From positions 1-64,000 of the forward strand of contig CAWUSE010000027.1 in the NCBI GenBank assembly GCA_963925805.1: DNA of 64,000 bases, given 5' to 3'. Both the position numbers and the translations under genes were made by a program. Shown piece after piece: positions 1 to 7,844 of the stretch (position 1 is its first letter; each line of letters starts with the position of its first letter). Source of the DNA: UBA10347 sp905182135 (GTDB lineage Bacteria > Actinomycetota > Acidimicrobiia > Acidimicrobiales > UBA10347). The notes under the pieces were generated by a model. That model searched no databases, had not been told where the DNA came from, and was given only the letters and a program-made list of their open reading frames with translations.

Positions 1-191
1 TCGCACCGCAACTCGGCAGCTAGGCCTTCGCCGATCTGGCCAGGTTGAGTCACCAACATGTCAGCCAGACGGCGTGCTACTCGCTGCGATTCGGCTAGGT
101 CACCGAACTCACGGTCGTTCACTTTGAAGGCCATGAGTTCGGCGACGCCATGTCGGCCGGTGCCTATAGGAGGAACGCTGGTTGCCGTCAT
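1..191 (-). CDS. Unidentified protein, N-terminal part, cut by the window edge
   Basis: Read on the minus strand from an ATG at 189-191, an open frame runs off the left edge and gives at least 63 residues beginning MTATSVPPIGTGRHG. It is rich in Ala, Glu, Leu and Arg and ends near QPGQIGEGLAAELRC, so it reads like real protein, whereas the plus-strand frame opposite is Ser/Thr/Arg/Pro-rich and looks like a shadow. I do not recognise the family. No clear ribosome site precedes the ATG. The same frame is also open upstream until a TAG at 219-221, so this could equally be the lower half of an interrupted gene. Confidence 0.4.
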   Translation of the reverse strand, partial: MTATSVPPIGTGRHGVAELMAFKVNDREFGDLAESQRVARRLADMLVTQPGQIGEGLAAELRC

Positions 192-218
192 TGGCCCGCT
201 TGTTGATACGGCCCAGGC

Positions 219-497
219 CTACCCCAAGCGAGATCCAACCGAATGCGCTGTTCGACGACCAAGACCCCCGTGGACAAAATCCATCAACGAGTCTTCGCCA
301 AGTTCTGCTAGCAATGCCGCCACCATCTCATCGGTGATGACCGCTACATCAATCAGCCATTGTTCATCGATCACCCATTGTCCGACGAAGACCAGCACCG
401 CCTGACCTCGACGTGTCTGGGCTAGGAAGCCCTGGCAAAGATGGTCGCCCGCAAGGCGCTGTGTGACGGAACCTGGTCGCTGCCAGAGATCGTTGAC
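219..497 (-). pseudogene. Start-less open fragment, possibly a CMD-like C-terminus
   Basis: Directly after the TGA of the amidohydrolase (498-500) the same frame stays open for about 92 codons to a TAG at 219-221. The translation is protein-like, including WLIDVAVITDEMVAALLAEL and LMDFVHGGL, but has no good start codon. Its helix pattern is loosely like the last part of carboxymuconolactone decarboxylase/AhpD-type proteins; that resemblance is weak and from memory. It is probably the remnant of a gene whose 5' part was lost when the amidohydrolase came to lie beside it. It may be one decayed gene together with the frame at 1-191. Confidence 0.3.
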
Positions 498-2234
498 TCA
501 GCGATGCTGGGGGCCACGCATGAGCCCGCCAGGATGCTCGCCTGTAAGCTCACCGTCCTCGACGGTTGCGGTGCCTCGCTTGATCGTGGCCAAATAGCCA
601 GAGGACTTCTGCAACAACCGAGTGCCACCAGCAGGCAGGTCCTGCACCAGCTCGGGTGCATAGGCATTGATTGTGTCGTGATCGAAGATATTCAAGTCGG
701 CGAGATAGCCAGGCGCCACGACACCGCGGTCATCGAAGCCCACATGAGCCGCTGTGGCTTGAGTTTGGCGATGCACCATATGTTCAAGTTCGAATATCGC
801 ACCGTCGGTGCGGTCGCGTGTCCAGTGGCTTATAGCGGTCGTTGGCATGGTGCCGTCGGACAGAGTGTTGCAGTGCGCACCAGCATCACTAAGCCCAGAC
901 AGCGTGAGCGGCGAGGCGATCATTTCGGCCACATCGTCCAGGCTGCCTCCGGCGTAGTTCATGAATGGCAGATAGACTAGGTTCGCGCCGCCATTGTCGA
1001 CAAAGAAATCGTACATCACCTGGTTCGCAGGCCGATTGGCACGGGCCGCTACTCCGGCCAACGAATCTTCTGGTTTTGGCTCGTAGTTCGGGAACTCGGC
1101 CATGGGATACATGCGGTCATAGCCCGAGTGCGTCGTGGCGCTAAAGGAATTAGGAACGAACGACCCGTGCTCGTTCAGAATGGTCTCGCGCACTGCCGGG
1201 TCCTGCATGCGAGCGACGCGTTCGGCCAAGGGTAATGACGAGAGGGCCTTGTAGGTCTTGCTGCATCGAAGCGGGTTCACCGTTGAGGTAAGTCCAGCGA
1301 CCACGCCGATGGGTCGAACAGCTGTCTGAGCCGACACATCAGCTCCGGCAGCTCGCCAATCACCAATCGCGCTCAAGAGTTCACGCCAGCGGCCCGGCGA
1401 TTCATCGCTCTGCTGCACAGTGAAGCTCAACGGACGCCGCACATGCAATGCAATGGCTTCAAGCAACGCCAGTTCGCTAGCTACGAGTTCATCGTCGGTG
1501 CTTTGGTAGGCATCGCTAATCAGTTGGATGACGCCAGTTCCGGCGCGTTGCAACGCAGCAGCGATGCCGAGAACCTCGTCAGCGCCGGCCTTCAGCGTGC
1601 CAATCTGTGCTCCTTCGCTGGTGCGGTGCACCCATGTGCGCGACGTCGTGAAACCCAGCGCACCGGCACGAATAGCTTCCTCGCAGAGCTGCGACATAGA
1701 TTCGATCTGGGCGTGGTTAGCGGCAACTGTGTTGTCGGCGCCATCGCTTCCCATCACATAGGTGCGAAGCGCAGCGTGCGGAATCTGCGTGCCGACATCG
1801 AGCGTCCATGACATGTCGTCGAGCACATCGAGGTAGTCCGGGAACGACTCCCATCCCCATGTCATGCCTTCGGTCAGCGCCGTGCCGGGAATGTCCTCTA
1901 CCCCTTCGAGTAGCGAGATTAGCCAGTCGTGTCTGTCGGGGCGAGCAGGTGCGAAGCCAACACCACAGTTTCCCATCACGATCGAGGTGACACCGTGGGT
2001 GGATGACGGGGCCAGGTCGCTGTCCCACGTGGCTTGTCCGTCGTAGTGGGTGTGGATGTCGACCCAGCCCGGGCTGACGATGTGACCGTCGGCATCGATC
2101 TCGCGATGTCCACTGCCATCGACCTTGCCAACCTGGGTTATCTGTTGACCGTCGATTGCGACATCACCAGCAAATCGTGTGGCGCCGGTTCCGTCAACCA
2201 CCGTGCCGTTTCGGATCACCAAATCGTGTGTCAT
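498..2234 (-). CDS. N-acyl-D-amino-acid deacylase family amidohydrolase
   Basis: This 578-residue protein belongs to the amidohydrolase family 3 / D-aminoacylase group, zinc hydrolases that remove acyl or carbamoyl groups from D-amino acids and related amides. The N-terminal small beta domain (LVIRNGTVVDGTG) is followed by the metal motif DIHTHYDGQ near residue 60, then GNCGVGFAP near 90, and a C-terminal SDAGAHC near 450 holding the usual late-barrel Asp/His. It ends with the returning beta domain (GYLADLNIFD). Length is typical. It is the first gene of a minus-strand stretch but ends that run rather than sharing an overlap. The substrate cannot be read from the sequence. Confidence 0.85.
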   Translation of the reverse strand: MTHDLVIRNGTVVDGTGATRFAGDVAIDGQQITQVGKVDGSGHREIDADGHIVSPGWVDIHTHYDGQATWDSDLAPSSTHGVTSIVMGNCGVGFAPARPDRHDWLISLLEGVEDIPGTALTEGMTWGWESFPDYLDVLDDMSWTLDVGTQIPHAALRTYVMGSDGADNTVAANHAQIESMSQLCEEAIRAGALGFTTSRTWVHRTSEGAQIGTLKAGADEVLGIAAALQRAGTGVIQLISDAYQSTDDELVASELALLEAIALHVRRPLSFTVQQSDESPGRWRELLSAIGDWRAAGADVSAQTAVRPIGVVAGLTSTVNPLRCSKTYKALSSLPLAERVARMQDPAVRETILNEHGSFVPNSFSATTHSGYDRMYPMAEFPNYEPKPEDSLAGVAARANRPANQVMYDFFVDNGGANLVYLPFMNYAGGSLDDVAEMIASPLTLSGLSDAGAHCNTLSDGTMPTTAISHWTRDRTDGAIFELEHMVHRQTQATAAHVGFDDRGVVAPGYLADLNIFDHDTINAYAPELVQDLPAGGTRLLQKSSGYLATIKRGTATVEDGELTGEHPGGLMRGPQHR

Positions 2235-2267
2235 AGCTAGACTCCCTCGTCAGACTGACCTTAGCGG

Positions 2268-3500
2268 TCATTCCGATTCTGAGGAAAGTGCTGGCGCACC
2301 CCCGGCCCACCACATGAACGCCAGCCCAATGGTGGTGTAGAGCGCAAACCCCACAACAAATGGCGTGACCGTGTCATTGACTAGCCGGTCAAATATGGCC
2401 GCTAACACTGCCCCAAATGCGAATCCGCTAAAAAACAACAACGACGATGCTGTGCCGGCCAACGCCCCCATTGGTTCGAGGGCTAACGCCGTGATCGATG
2501 GGGTAGCCAATGTGAGCAAGCCGGTCACAAACAGCACCCACACGTACCAAAGCCAGAAACTCGGGCGACCTTCGAGCACCAGCGTGGGGATCACTGCCCC
2601 AACAGCTATCGATGCTGACCCGGCACACGCCAGCATCGACATGCGCCGGGCACCATATTTCTTGATCAGGCGGTTGTTCAGGATCAGAGGCGGAACGGTA
2701 ACCACGCCAGACAAAGCAAAGAAGACAGCGAACTGAGACGACCTGTCAAAGACCTGATCGAAGACAGGCTGAGCGCTACCGAGATAGATGAAGAAGGCGC
2801 CCGTCAAGAACACGTTGGCGAGCATATGTCCAACAGTGACCCGGGTACGAACCACGACCTTGACACCGGTCCAGATCTGTCGAAGCTCGAGCGGCCGCTG
2901 GTTTTCTTCAGCAAGCGTCTCGCCGAACCGGACACACCAAAGGGCGCCTACGACGGCCAACCCTGCGGCGAACCAGAAGATCACTGGCCAGGGCGCAACC
3001 CGAATCAAGAAATCGCCAAGCAGCGGCACGAAGATCGGACCGAGGAGGAAGACCGCCATCATGATGGTCGTGATGCGAGCCATCTTGTCGCCGCTGTACA
3101 GGTCACGGGTGATAGCGGACCGCAGCCCAGCCGGTGCAGCTGCGCCAAGACCCCAGATCAGCCTGGCGACAAGGAGCAACCCAAACGACGGTGCCAGCGC
3201 CGAGGCGATGGCACCAACCGCATAGAGCCCTAGCCCGCCCAGGATCGCTGGTCTGCGTCCGAAGCGGTCAGCAACAGGACCGACGATGAGCTGCCCTAAG
3301 GCCATACCGATCACGTACAACGTGACGATTAGCGAGACATTCGACGAGCTCTCGAGCCCGTCCTCGATCGCGTCAAACGCAGGCAATGCGATATCGATGC
3401 CTGTAGCCAGCAGGATGCCGAGAAAAGAGAGGTAGATGATGACGCTGCGATCGCTGCGAATGCCCCGTTCGCCAGATGCCTCTGACACTGTTTCGATCAC
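2268..3500 (-). CDS. MFS drug-resistance-type transporter
   Basis: A 410-residue integral membrane protein with about 12 hydrophobic segments and a clear major-facilitator motif A, VGPVADRFGRRP, after the second segment (around residue 75-86). The pattern GLRSAITRDL in the fourth to fifth segment region is usual for the Bcr/CflA-like DHA1 exporters, proton-driven efflux pumps. The start is a GTG that immediately follows the TGA of the thioesterase gene (3501-3503), so the two are very likely co-transcribed and translationally coupled. The substrate is unknown; association with a thioesterase gives no firm hint. Confidence 0.85.
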   Translation of the reverse strand: MIETVSEASGERGIRSDRSVIIYLSFLGILLATGIDIALPAFDAIEDGLESSSNVSLIVTLYVIGMALGQLIVGPVADRFGRRPAILGGLGLYAVGAIASALAPSFGLLLVARLIWGLGAAAPAGLRSAITRDLYSGDKMARITTIMMAVFLLGPIFVPLLGDFLIRVAPWPVIFWFAAGLAVVGALWCVRFGETLAEENQRPLELRQIWTGVKVVVRTRVTVGHMLANVFLTGAFFIYLGSAQPVFDQVFDRSSQFAVFFALSGVVTVPPLILNNRLIKKYGARRMSMLACAGSASIAVGAVIPTLVLEGRPSFWLWYVWVLFVTGLLTLATPSITALALEPMGALAGTASSLLFFSGFAFGAVLAAIFDRLVNDTVTPFVVGFALYTTIGLAFMWWAGGAPALSSESE

Positions 3501-4127
3501 TCAGGCACCGTAGAAGCTCGCCATCATTTCTGTTGAGTCAATAAAGAGGCCAGTCGCAGTCGTAACGAGAGTCTCACCGTGATGTGCCTCGCCAGCAACG
3601 AAAATTTTCCGACCCTCGACCCGGTCAATCCAGCCTCGGAACACGACCGGCTCAAACACCGGTGAAGGCGCGACATAGTTGACGGTAAGCGAGGCAGTGA
3701 AGGCAACCTTGCTTTGCAACATGGGAAGGGATCCGAAGAGGTCGTCGAAGATCGCCGAGACAAACCCGCCATGGGAACGACCAGGGGCACCTTCGAAACC
3801 AGCATCCAGTGTCACGATGCTGACCGCCGTATCGCCCTGGCGCTGTACCACCATCGGCACGCTGAACGGATTCCCGGACCCGCTCACGGGGCGATCTATT
3901 GAATCGGCGAACATCTCTCCGTCGGCCGGCGGACCCTGCCAAACACGAGTACCCCGCACTCGCTCAGGCACTGCATCCAGTTGGTCGAAGAGTCGGCGAA
4001 GCGAGGTCCTCAATACCTTCATGCCATCAGCAGATGGTTCGCGGCCTACCAAGAGATGCATGCCACGTCGCAACTCTGACGCCACCGCTACGCGCGCTTG
4101 TTCTTCATCGGTGCGTTCTTGTGCCAC
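3501..4127 (-). CDS. PaaI/THEM4-like hotdog-fold thioesterase
   Basis: 208 residues. The C-terminal two thirds is a hotdog domain with the signature GRSHGGFVSAIFDDLFG (around residue 118-134), where the HGG and the Asp are typical of acyl-CoA thioesterases of the PaaI/THEM4 type; the N-terminal 70 residues are a charged helical extension. It would hydrolyse acyl- or aryl-CoA in the cytoplasm. The chosen start is GTG (minus strand MAQERTDEEQ) with a modest purine-rich stretch about 12 nt upstream. A terminator-like hairpin separates it from the upstream cold-shock gene, and the MFS gene follows without a gap. Confidence 0.75.
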   Translation of the reverse strand: MAQERTDEEQARVAVASELRRGMHLLVGREPSADGMKVLRTSLRRLFDQLDAVPERVRGTRVWQGPPADGEMFADSIDRPVSGSGNPFSVPMVVQRQGDTAVSIVTLDAGFEGAPGRSHGGFVSAIFDDLFGSLPMLQSKVAFTASLTVNYVAPSPVFEPVVFRGWIDRVEGRKIFVAGEAHHGETLVTTATGLFIDSTEMMASFYGA

Positions 4128-4144
4128 AGCCGCTTTAACCCTTA

Positions 4145-4192
4145 ACCCGAGAGGAGAAAAAATAAATGAGACGCGGGGAGTCCCAGCGTCTT
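4145..4192 (-). terminator. Rho-independent terminator after the cold-shock gene
   Basis: On the minus strand a hairpin GACGC-T-GGG-ACT-CCC-C-GCGTC (4170-4190, extended by an A-T pair) is followed by a T-rich run, ATTTATTTTTTC (4154-4166). It lies about 70 nt past the csp stop and ahead of the thioesterase start, so it should separate these two transcripts. Confidence 0.55.
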
Positions 4193-4257
4193 ATTGAGAT
4201 CTTATTTGCATCAAGTCCTGTTTGAACCACACAGGGCCTGCATCTAGATCCTGAGCT

Positions 4258-4461
4258 CTAGACAGCGCGGACGTTTTGGGCCTCTTCGCCCTTACGCCCT
4301 TCGCCGATCTCAAACTCAACGGCCTGACCCTCTTCAAGGTTCTTGAACCCGTCACCCTCGATGTTCGAGAAGTGAACGAATACGTCTTCACCATCTTCTC
4401 TCGAAATGAAACCGTAACCCTTCTCGGTGTTGAAGAACTTTACGGTGCCTGTAACAGCCAT
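4258..4461 (-). CDS. cspA: Cold-shock protein (CspA family)
   Basis: A 67-residue single cold-shock domain with both nucleic-acid binding motifs: RNP1 KGYGFI (residues 14-19) and RNP2 VFVHF (27-31), and the usual start TGTVKFFN. It binds single-stranded RNA/DNA as an RNA chaperone in the cytoplasm. The start codon is preceded by AAAGAGAAAA. The gene stands alone, divergent from the dienelactone-hydrolase-family gene at 4588 and followed by its own terminator. The A at residue 50 region (GEGRKGEEAQNVRAV) is typical of actinobacterial Csps. Among several possible paralogues in such genomes I cannot say which letter it should carry. Confidence 0.93.
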   Translation of the reverse strand: MAVTGTVKFFNTEKGYGFISREDGEDVFVHFSNIEGDGFKNLEEGQAVEFEIGEGRKGEEAQNVRAV

Positions 4462-4587
4462 GGCTTTTCTCTTTCGTTTGAGGAGTTAGTCGCACTCCTC
4501 GTTGATGGAGACTAGATCACCTACCCCAGTTTTGTCGATCGCTACCGCGAAGACTCACCATGTTGTTCAATCAGCTACTGTCCAAAT

Positions 4588-5307
4588 ATGCAGGAATCAC
4601 ACTTCGATCTGACCACTCCCGATGGCGGAATGCCCACTTGGGTCACACACCCTGATGGCGATGGCCCTCATCCCGTGGTGTTATTTTTGATGGATGCACC
4701 CGGCATGCGAGACGAAATTCGGCACATGGCTAGTCGCCTCGCTACCGCTGGCTATTACGTGATGACTAGCCAGCTTTACTACCGCGATGTTCGCGAATTC
4801 AACGTGTTCGACAACGGCGATCGAGACCGCATGTTCGAACTCATGGGCAATCTGTCGAACGAAATGGTCAACAGTGACGCCGGCGCCATGCTCGAATATG
4901 CAGCGAATGACCCAGCTGCCAACACCTCCAAGGCCGGCGTCGTTGGCTATTGCATGAGTGGCCCGTTCGCTGTCATGGTCGCCGCTGCTCATGCCAACGT
5001 GGTGGCTGCTGCTTCCTTCCATGGAGTGCGGCTTGTAGCCGATGCCGACGACTCACCGCACCGCCACCTCGATGCCGTGCACGGAGAGGTTTACATCGGT
5101 GCCGCCGAAACTGATAGCTATGCGCCACCCGAGATGATCGATGCCTTTGCAGCTGCGCTCGAGGCATCAAGCTCTACCGGACAGGTTGAGTGGTATCCCG
5201 GGACCGAACACGGATTCGCCTATGCCGAACGCCCGCAGTATGTCCGCGCTGCTTCGGAACGCCACTGGGAACGTATGCACGATCTGTTTGCGCGCAACCT
5301 CGGTTAG
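4588..5307 (+). CDS. Dienelactone hydrolase family protein
   Basis: 239 residues with an alpha/beta-hydrolase fold of the dienelactone hydrolase family. The nucleophile elbow is GYCMSG (around residue 117-122), with Cys in place of Ser as in genuine dienelactone hydrolases, and GTEHGFAY near 208 supplies the catalytic His; an Asp lies in AAETDSYAPP near 173. Such enzymes open lactones in chloroaromatic breakdown or act as general esterases. It is transcribed divergently from cspA and is followed 30 nt later by a metallo-beta-lactamase-fold gene, forming a plus-strand run. The physiological ester or lactone is not evident. Confidence 0.8.
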   Translation: MQESHFDLTTPDGGMPTWVTHPDGDGPHPVVLFLMDAPGMRDEIRHMASRLATAGYYVMTSQLYYRDVREFNVFDNGDRDRMFELMGNLSNEMVNSDAGAMLEYAANDPAANTSKAGVVGYCMSGPFAVMVAAAHANVVAAASFHGVRLVADADDSPHRHLDAVHGEVYIGAAETDSYAPPEMIDAFAAALEASSSTGQVEWYPGTEHGFAYAERPQYVRAASERHWERMHDLFARNLG

Positions 5308-5337
5308 GCACCTAGCCGAAACTAGTAGAGTCGCTCC

Positions 5338-5961
5338 ATGGGAACCATCGATCATTTGGTCACATCAGGCATCTTCTCGCTTGATGGTGAGGACTTCGAC
5401 GTAGACAACAACGTCTGGATTGTCGGCGACGATCGCGAGTGTGTCGTGCTCGATTGCGCACACGACCACGAAGCCATTATTGGAGCGGTTGGCGACCGCT
5501 CCCTCAAGGCGATTGTGTGCACTCACGCACACAATGACCACATCAATGCAGCGGCCGAAGTGGCCGAGCATTTCGATGCACCGATCTGGCTGCATCCCGA
5601 CGACACCATGTTGTGGGAAGCCGTCTACAGCGACCGACGCGTCGACGCTCCGCTCAGCCACGGCCAATCCTTCACCGTCGGAGGCATAGACATCTCGGTA
5701 ATTCACACGCCAGGCCACTCCCCCGGCGGCTGCTGTCTCCACCTCCCAAGCGAAGGCATCTTGTTTTCAGGTGACACCTTGTTTCACGGAGGCCCTGGCG
5801 CCACCGGCCGCTCCTTCTCCAGCTATCCGGGAATCTTGGAGTCCATCGAGCACAAGCTCTTTACGTTGCCAACCAGCACCGTCGTACACACCGGCCACGG
5901 TGACTCGACCAGTATCGGTGCCGAGTCTGGCTCGCTCACCGAGTGGAAATCAAGACTCTGA
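5338..5961 (+). CDS. MBL-fold metallo-hydrolase (glyoxalase II-like)
   Basis: 207 residues with the metallo-beta-lactamase signature THAHNDH (about residues 63-69), later HTPGHSPGG (around 122-130), SGDTLFHGG (143-151) and a final HTGHGD near 187, so all zinc ligands are present. The size and motif order fit the hydroxyacylglutathione-hydrolase/mycothiol-hydrolase-like group, which hydrolyses thioesters. In actinobacteria such proteins often act with mycothiol adducts; that role is inference. It overlaps the following EamA transporter by 19 nt, indicating one transcript. Confidence 0.85.
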   Translation: MGTIDHLVTSGIFSLDGEDFDVDNNVWIVGDDRECVVLDCAHDHEAIIGAVGDRSLKAIVCTHAHNDHINAAAEVAEHFDAPIWLHPDDTMLWEAVYSDRRVDAPLSHGQSFTVGGIDISVIHTPGHSPGGCCLHLPSEGILFSGDTLFHGGPGATGRSFSSYPGILESIEHKLFTLPTSTVVHTGHGDSTSIGAESGSLTEWKSRL

Positions 5962-6872
5962 GCCCCACCGCTAGTAATCTCAGCTACACCGAGCGCAGCG
6001 AGAATGTGCGCGGTGCGGCCTGGATGACCGCCAGCATGTTTGGCTACGTCGTCAACGACGCATTTATCAAGCGAGCCGCCGAAGACCTGCCGTTATTCCA
6101 AGCGGTATTTCTCCGTGGGCTTGTCGTGGTCGTTTTGTTGATCACGATCGTACGCATGCGCAAGGTCACCGTCCCCGTAACCGCCTATCTCGAGCGTCCT
6201 GTTTTGCTCCGTATGGCAATGGAAGCCGCCGGCACGGTTGCCTATCTGATCACTCTTACTCACGTCCCCATCGCTGGTCTTACGGCCGTCATGCAACTCC
6301 TGCCGGTTGCGGTGACCTTTGCTGGGGCCCGCCTGCTTCGCGAAAAAGTGAGCGCACATCGCGTACTAGCACTGGCTATTGGGCTGGTGGGTGTGTTGTT
6401 CATAATCAAGCCTGGCGGCGACGACTTCAGTCCATGGTTTCTCGGCGGCCTACTTGCCGTCGGGCTCATCGTTGTGCGCGAGCTGGCAACCCGCAATATT
6501 TCGTCGACGATGCCGGGCACTGCTGTAGCGCTTGGCACTGGCGTTGTCATCACCATGCTTGGCGCTGTGATCACGATCTTTGCGGGCTGGGATCGCCCCG
6601 ATGCCGGAGCGCTCGGCCTGCTCGGTGCAGGCGCGTGCTTCTTGAGCTTGGGTTACGTCTCGTCAGTAAACGCAGTGCGAATCGGTGATATCAGCTTTAC
6701 AGCTCCGTTCCGGTACTCGGTGCTGATCTTCGCAATCGTGTTGCAGGTCATCGTGTTCAGCGATGTCCCTGACACCCTTACCTTTGTTGGTTCTGCAATC
6801 GTCGGCGCTGCGGGCCTGTATGCCTTGGCCCACGAAACACGTCAATCTCGCGTAACCGTGCGTGGCGCTTAG
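5943..6872 (+). CDS. EamA/DMT-family permease
   Basis: 309 residues with ten predicted hydrophobic segments arranged as two EamA repeats; typical features are a short loop after segment 3-4 with LTHVPIAGLTAVMQLLPVAV (about residues 100-119) and LFIIKPGG closing the first repeat. Drug/metabolite transporters of this type export amino acids, metabolites or other small molecules across the inner membrane. The start overlaps the MBL gene; an internal Met at residue 28 could also serve, but the N-terminal extension is kept because of the coupling. Substrate unknown. Confidence 0.85.
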   Translation: MEIKTLSPTASNLSYTERSENVRGAAWMTASMFGYVVNDAFIKRAAEDLPLFQAVFLRGLVVVVLLITIVRMRKVTVPVTAYLERPVLLRMAMEAAGTVAYLITLTHVPIAGLTAVMQLLPVAVTFAGARLLREKVSAHRVLALAIGLVGVLFIIKPGGDDFSPWFLGGLLAVGLIVVRELATRNISSTMPGTAVALGTGVVITMLGAVITIFAGWDRPDAGALGLLGAGACFLSLGYVSSVNAVRIGDISFTAPFRYSVLIFAIVLQVIVFSDVPDTLTFVGSAIVGAAGLYALAHETRQSRVTVRGA

Positions 6873-7085
6873 CAGCGTTCTACTACTGGGCCCAAAGTTG
6901 ACTTGTGAGGCCGACCGAGCAGTAGACGGCCCGAACCCCTTGGCCAATATCGACGGGCCGCTGTGATCAAGGTCACCAGCAGCGGCGATGAACGGCAGGC
7001 AGTACCGCCGACGAGAACACCGTTTGGGCTGCTCGGTATGAGTGCGGACAAACTGAGTGGACGTTGCAATGACTACGTTTTTCAA

Positions 7086-7667
7086 ATGAGCCGACTTCCA
7101 CTCCTGACCTATGACGCCAGCGATCTCCAACAGCGGGCGCTTTGGGACAACATCGTTGCCTCCCGAGGCAAAGCACTGGACCTGACGACGCCCGAAGGTC
7201 GCCTAGATGGGCCTTTCGAGGCGTTTGTTCGGCGACCTGATCTGGGCGAGCACCTGATCAAGGTCGGTGGCGTGATTCGATTCGCAAGTTCACTCGAACC
7301 TCGCCTACTCGAACTTGCGATCACGACAGTCGGAGCGCGGTGGAAGTCTGAGTTCGAGTTCTGGGCCCATAGCGCGTTGGCACTCGATGCTGGAATCGAC
7401 CAATCCGTCATTGATGCGTTGGCGGCTGGTGAGAGCCCTACCTTCGACAATGACGACGAAGCAGCAATCTATCTCTACACCCTCTCCCTGGTTACCGAAG
7501 GTCATGTTGATCAGCCCATCTACGACGCTGTTGTCGCAGCGGTAGGTGTCGATAGCACCGTCGACCTCACCCACACAATCGGCTACTACAGCCATATCAG
7601 TTTCGTTCTGAACGCCTTCGAAGTCCCACTTCCACCCGGCGCCTCTCCCCGCTTCAACGCAAACTAG
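7086..7667 (+). CDS. Carboxymuconolactone decarboxylase (CMD) family protein
   Basis: 193 residues from MSRLPLLTYD. The core LEPRLLELAITTVGARWKSE (about residues 72-91) followed by FEFWAHSALALDAG matches the CMD/AhpD-type helical fold; in this subgroup the CxxC redox pair of AhpD is absent, so simple peroxidase-partner activity is unlikely. An upstream in-frame ATG at 6963 would add 41 residues of non-conserved sequence; 7086 is preferred because homologous sequence begins there. CMD-like proteins accompany aromatic or ring-cleavage pathways in actinobacteria. It converges on aceA across a strong hairpin terminator. Confidence 0.75.
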   Translation: MSRLPLLTYDASDLQQRALWDNIVASRGKALDLTTPEGRLDGPFEAFVRRPDLGEHLIKVGGVIRFASSLEPRLLELAITTVGARWKSEFEFWAHSALALDAGIDQSVIDALAAGESPTFDNDDEAAIYLYTLSLVTEGHVDQPIYDAVVAAVGVDSTVDLTHTIGYYSHISFVLNAFEVPLPPGASPRFNAN

Positions 7668-7693
7668 GAGCACCCGGCTGCCCTTGCCCTGCT

Positions 7694-7740
7694 CCAAAAA
7701 GCAAACAGAAGCGTCGCCCGCAATTACCGCGGGTGACGCT
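7694..7740 (-). terminator. Strong hairpin terminator between the CMD gene and aceA
   Basis: A 12-bp stem (7710-7721 pairing with 7729-7740, one G-U pair) with a 7-nt loop lies between the convergent CMD and isocitrate lyase genes. On the minus strand it is followed by TCTGTTTGCTTTTTGG, a T-rich tail, so it is primarily the aceA terminator and may work in both directions. Confidence 0.75.
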
Positions 7741-7844
7741 CCTGACTTGCGTTTCGTTCAGGACTCAAGCTTGCCGAGACCATCGAGCACCTAGCTCAGA
7801 CATCCGCAGCAGCAACGCTACGTGTTGCTGCGAGGCACCCGACT

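Noticed and set aside
58..405. Plus-strand frame of 115 codons at the left edge
   Set aside because: Ser/Thr/Arg/Pro-rich without a motif; the minus-strand reading is more protein-like.
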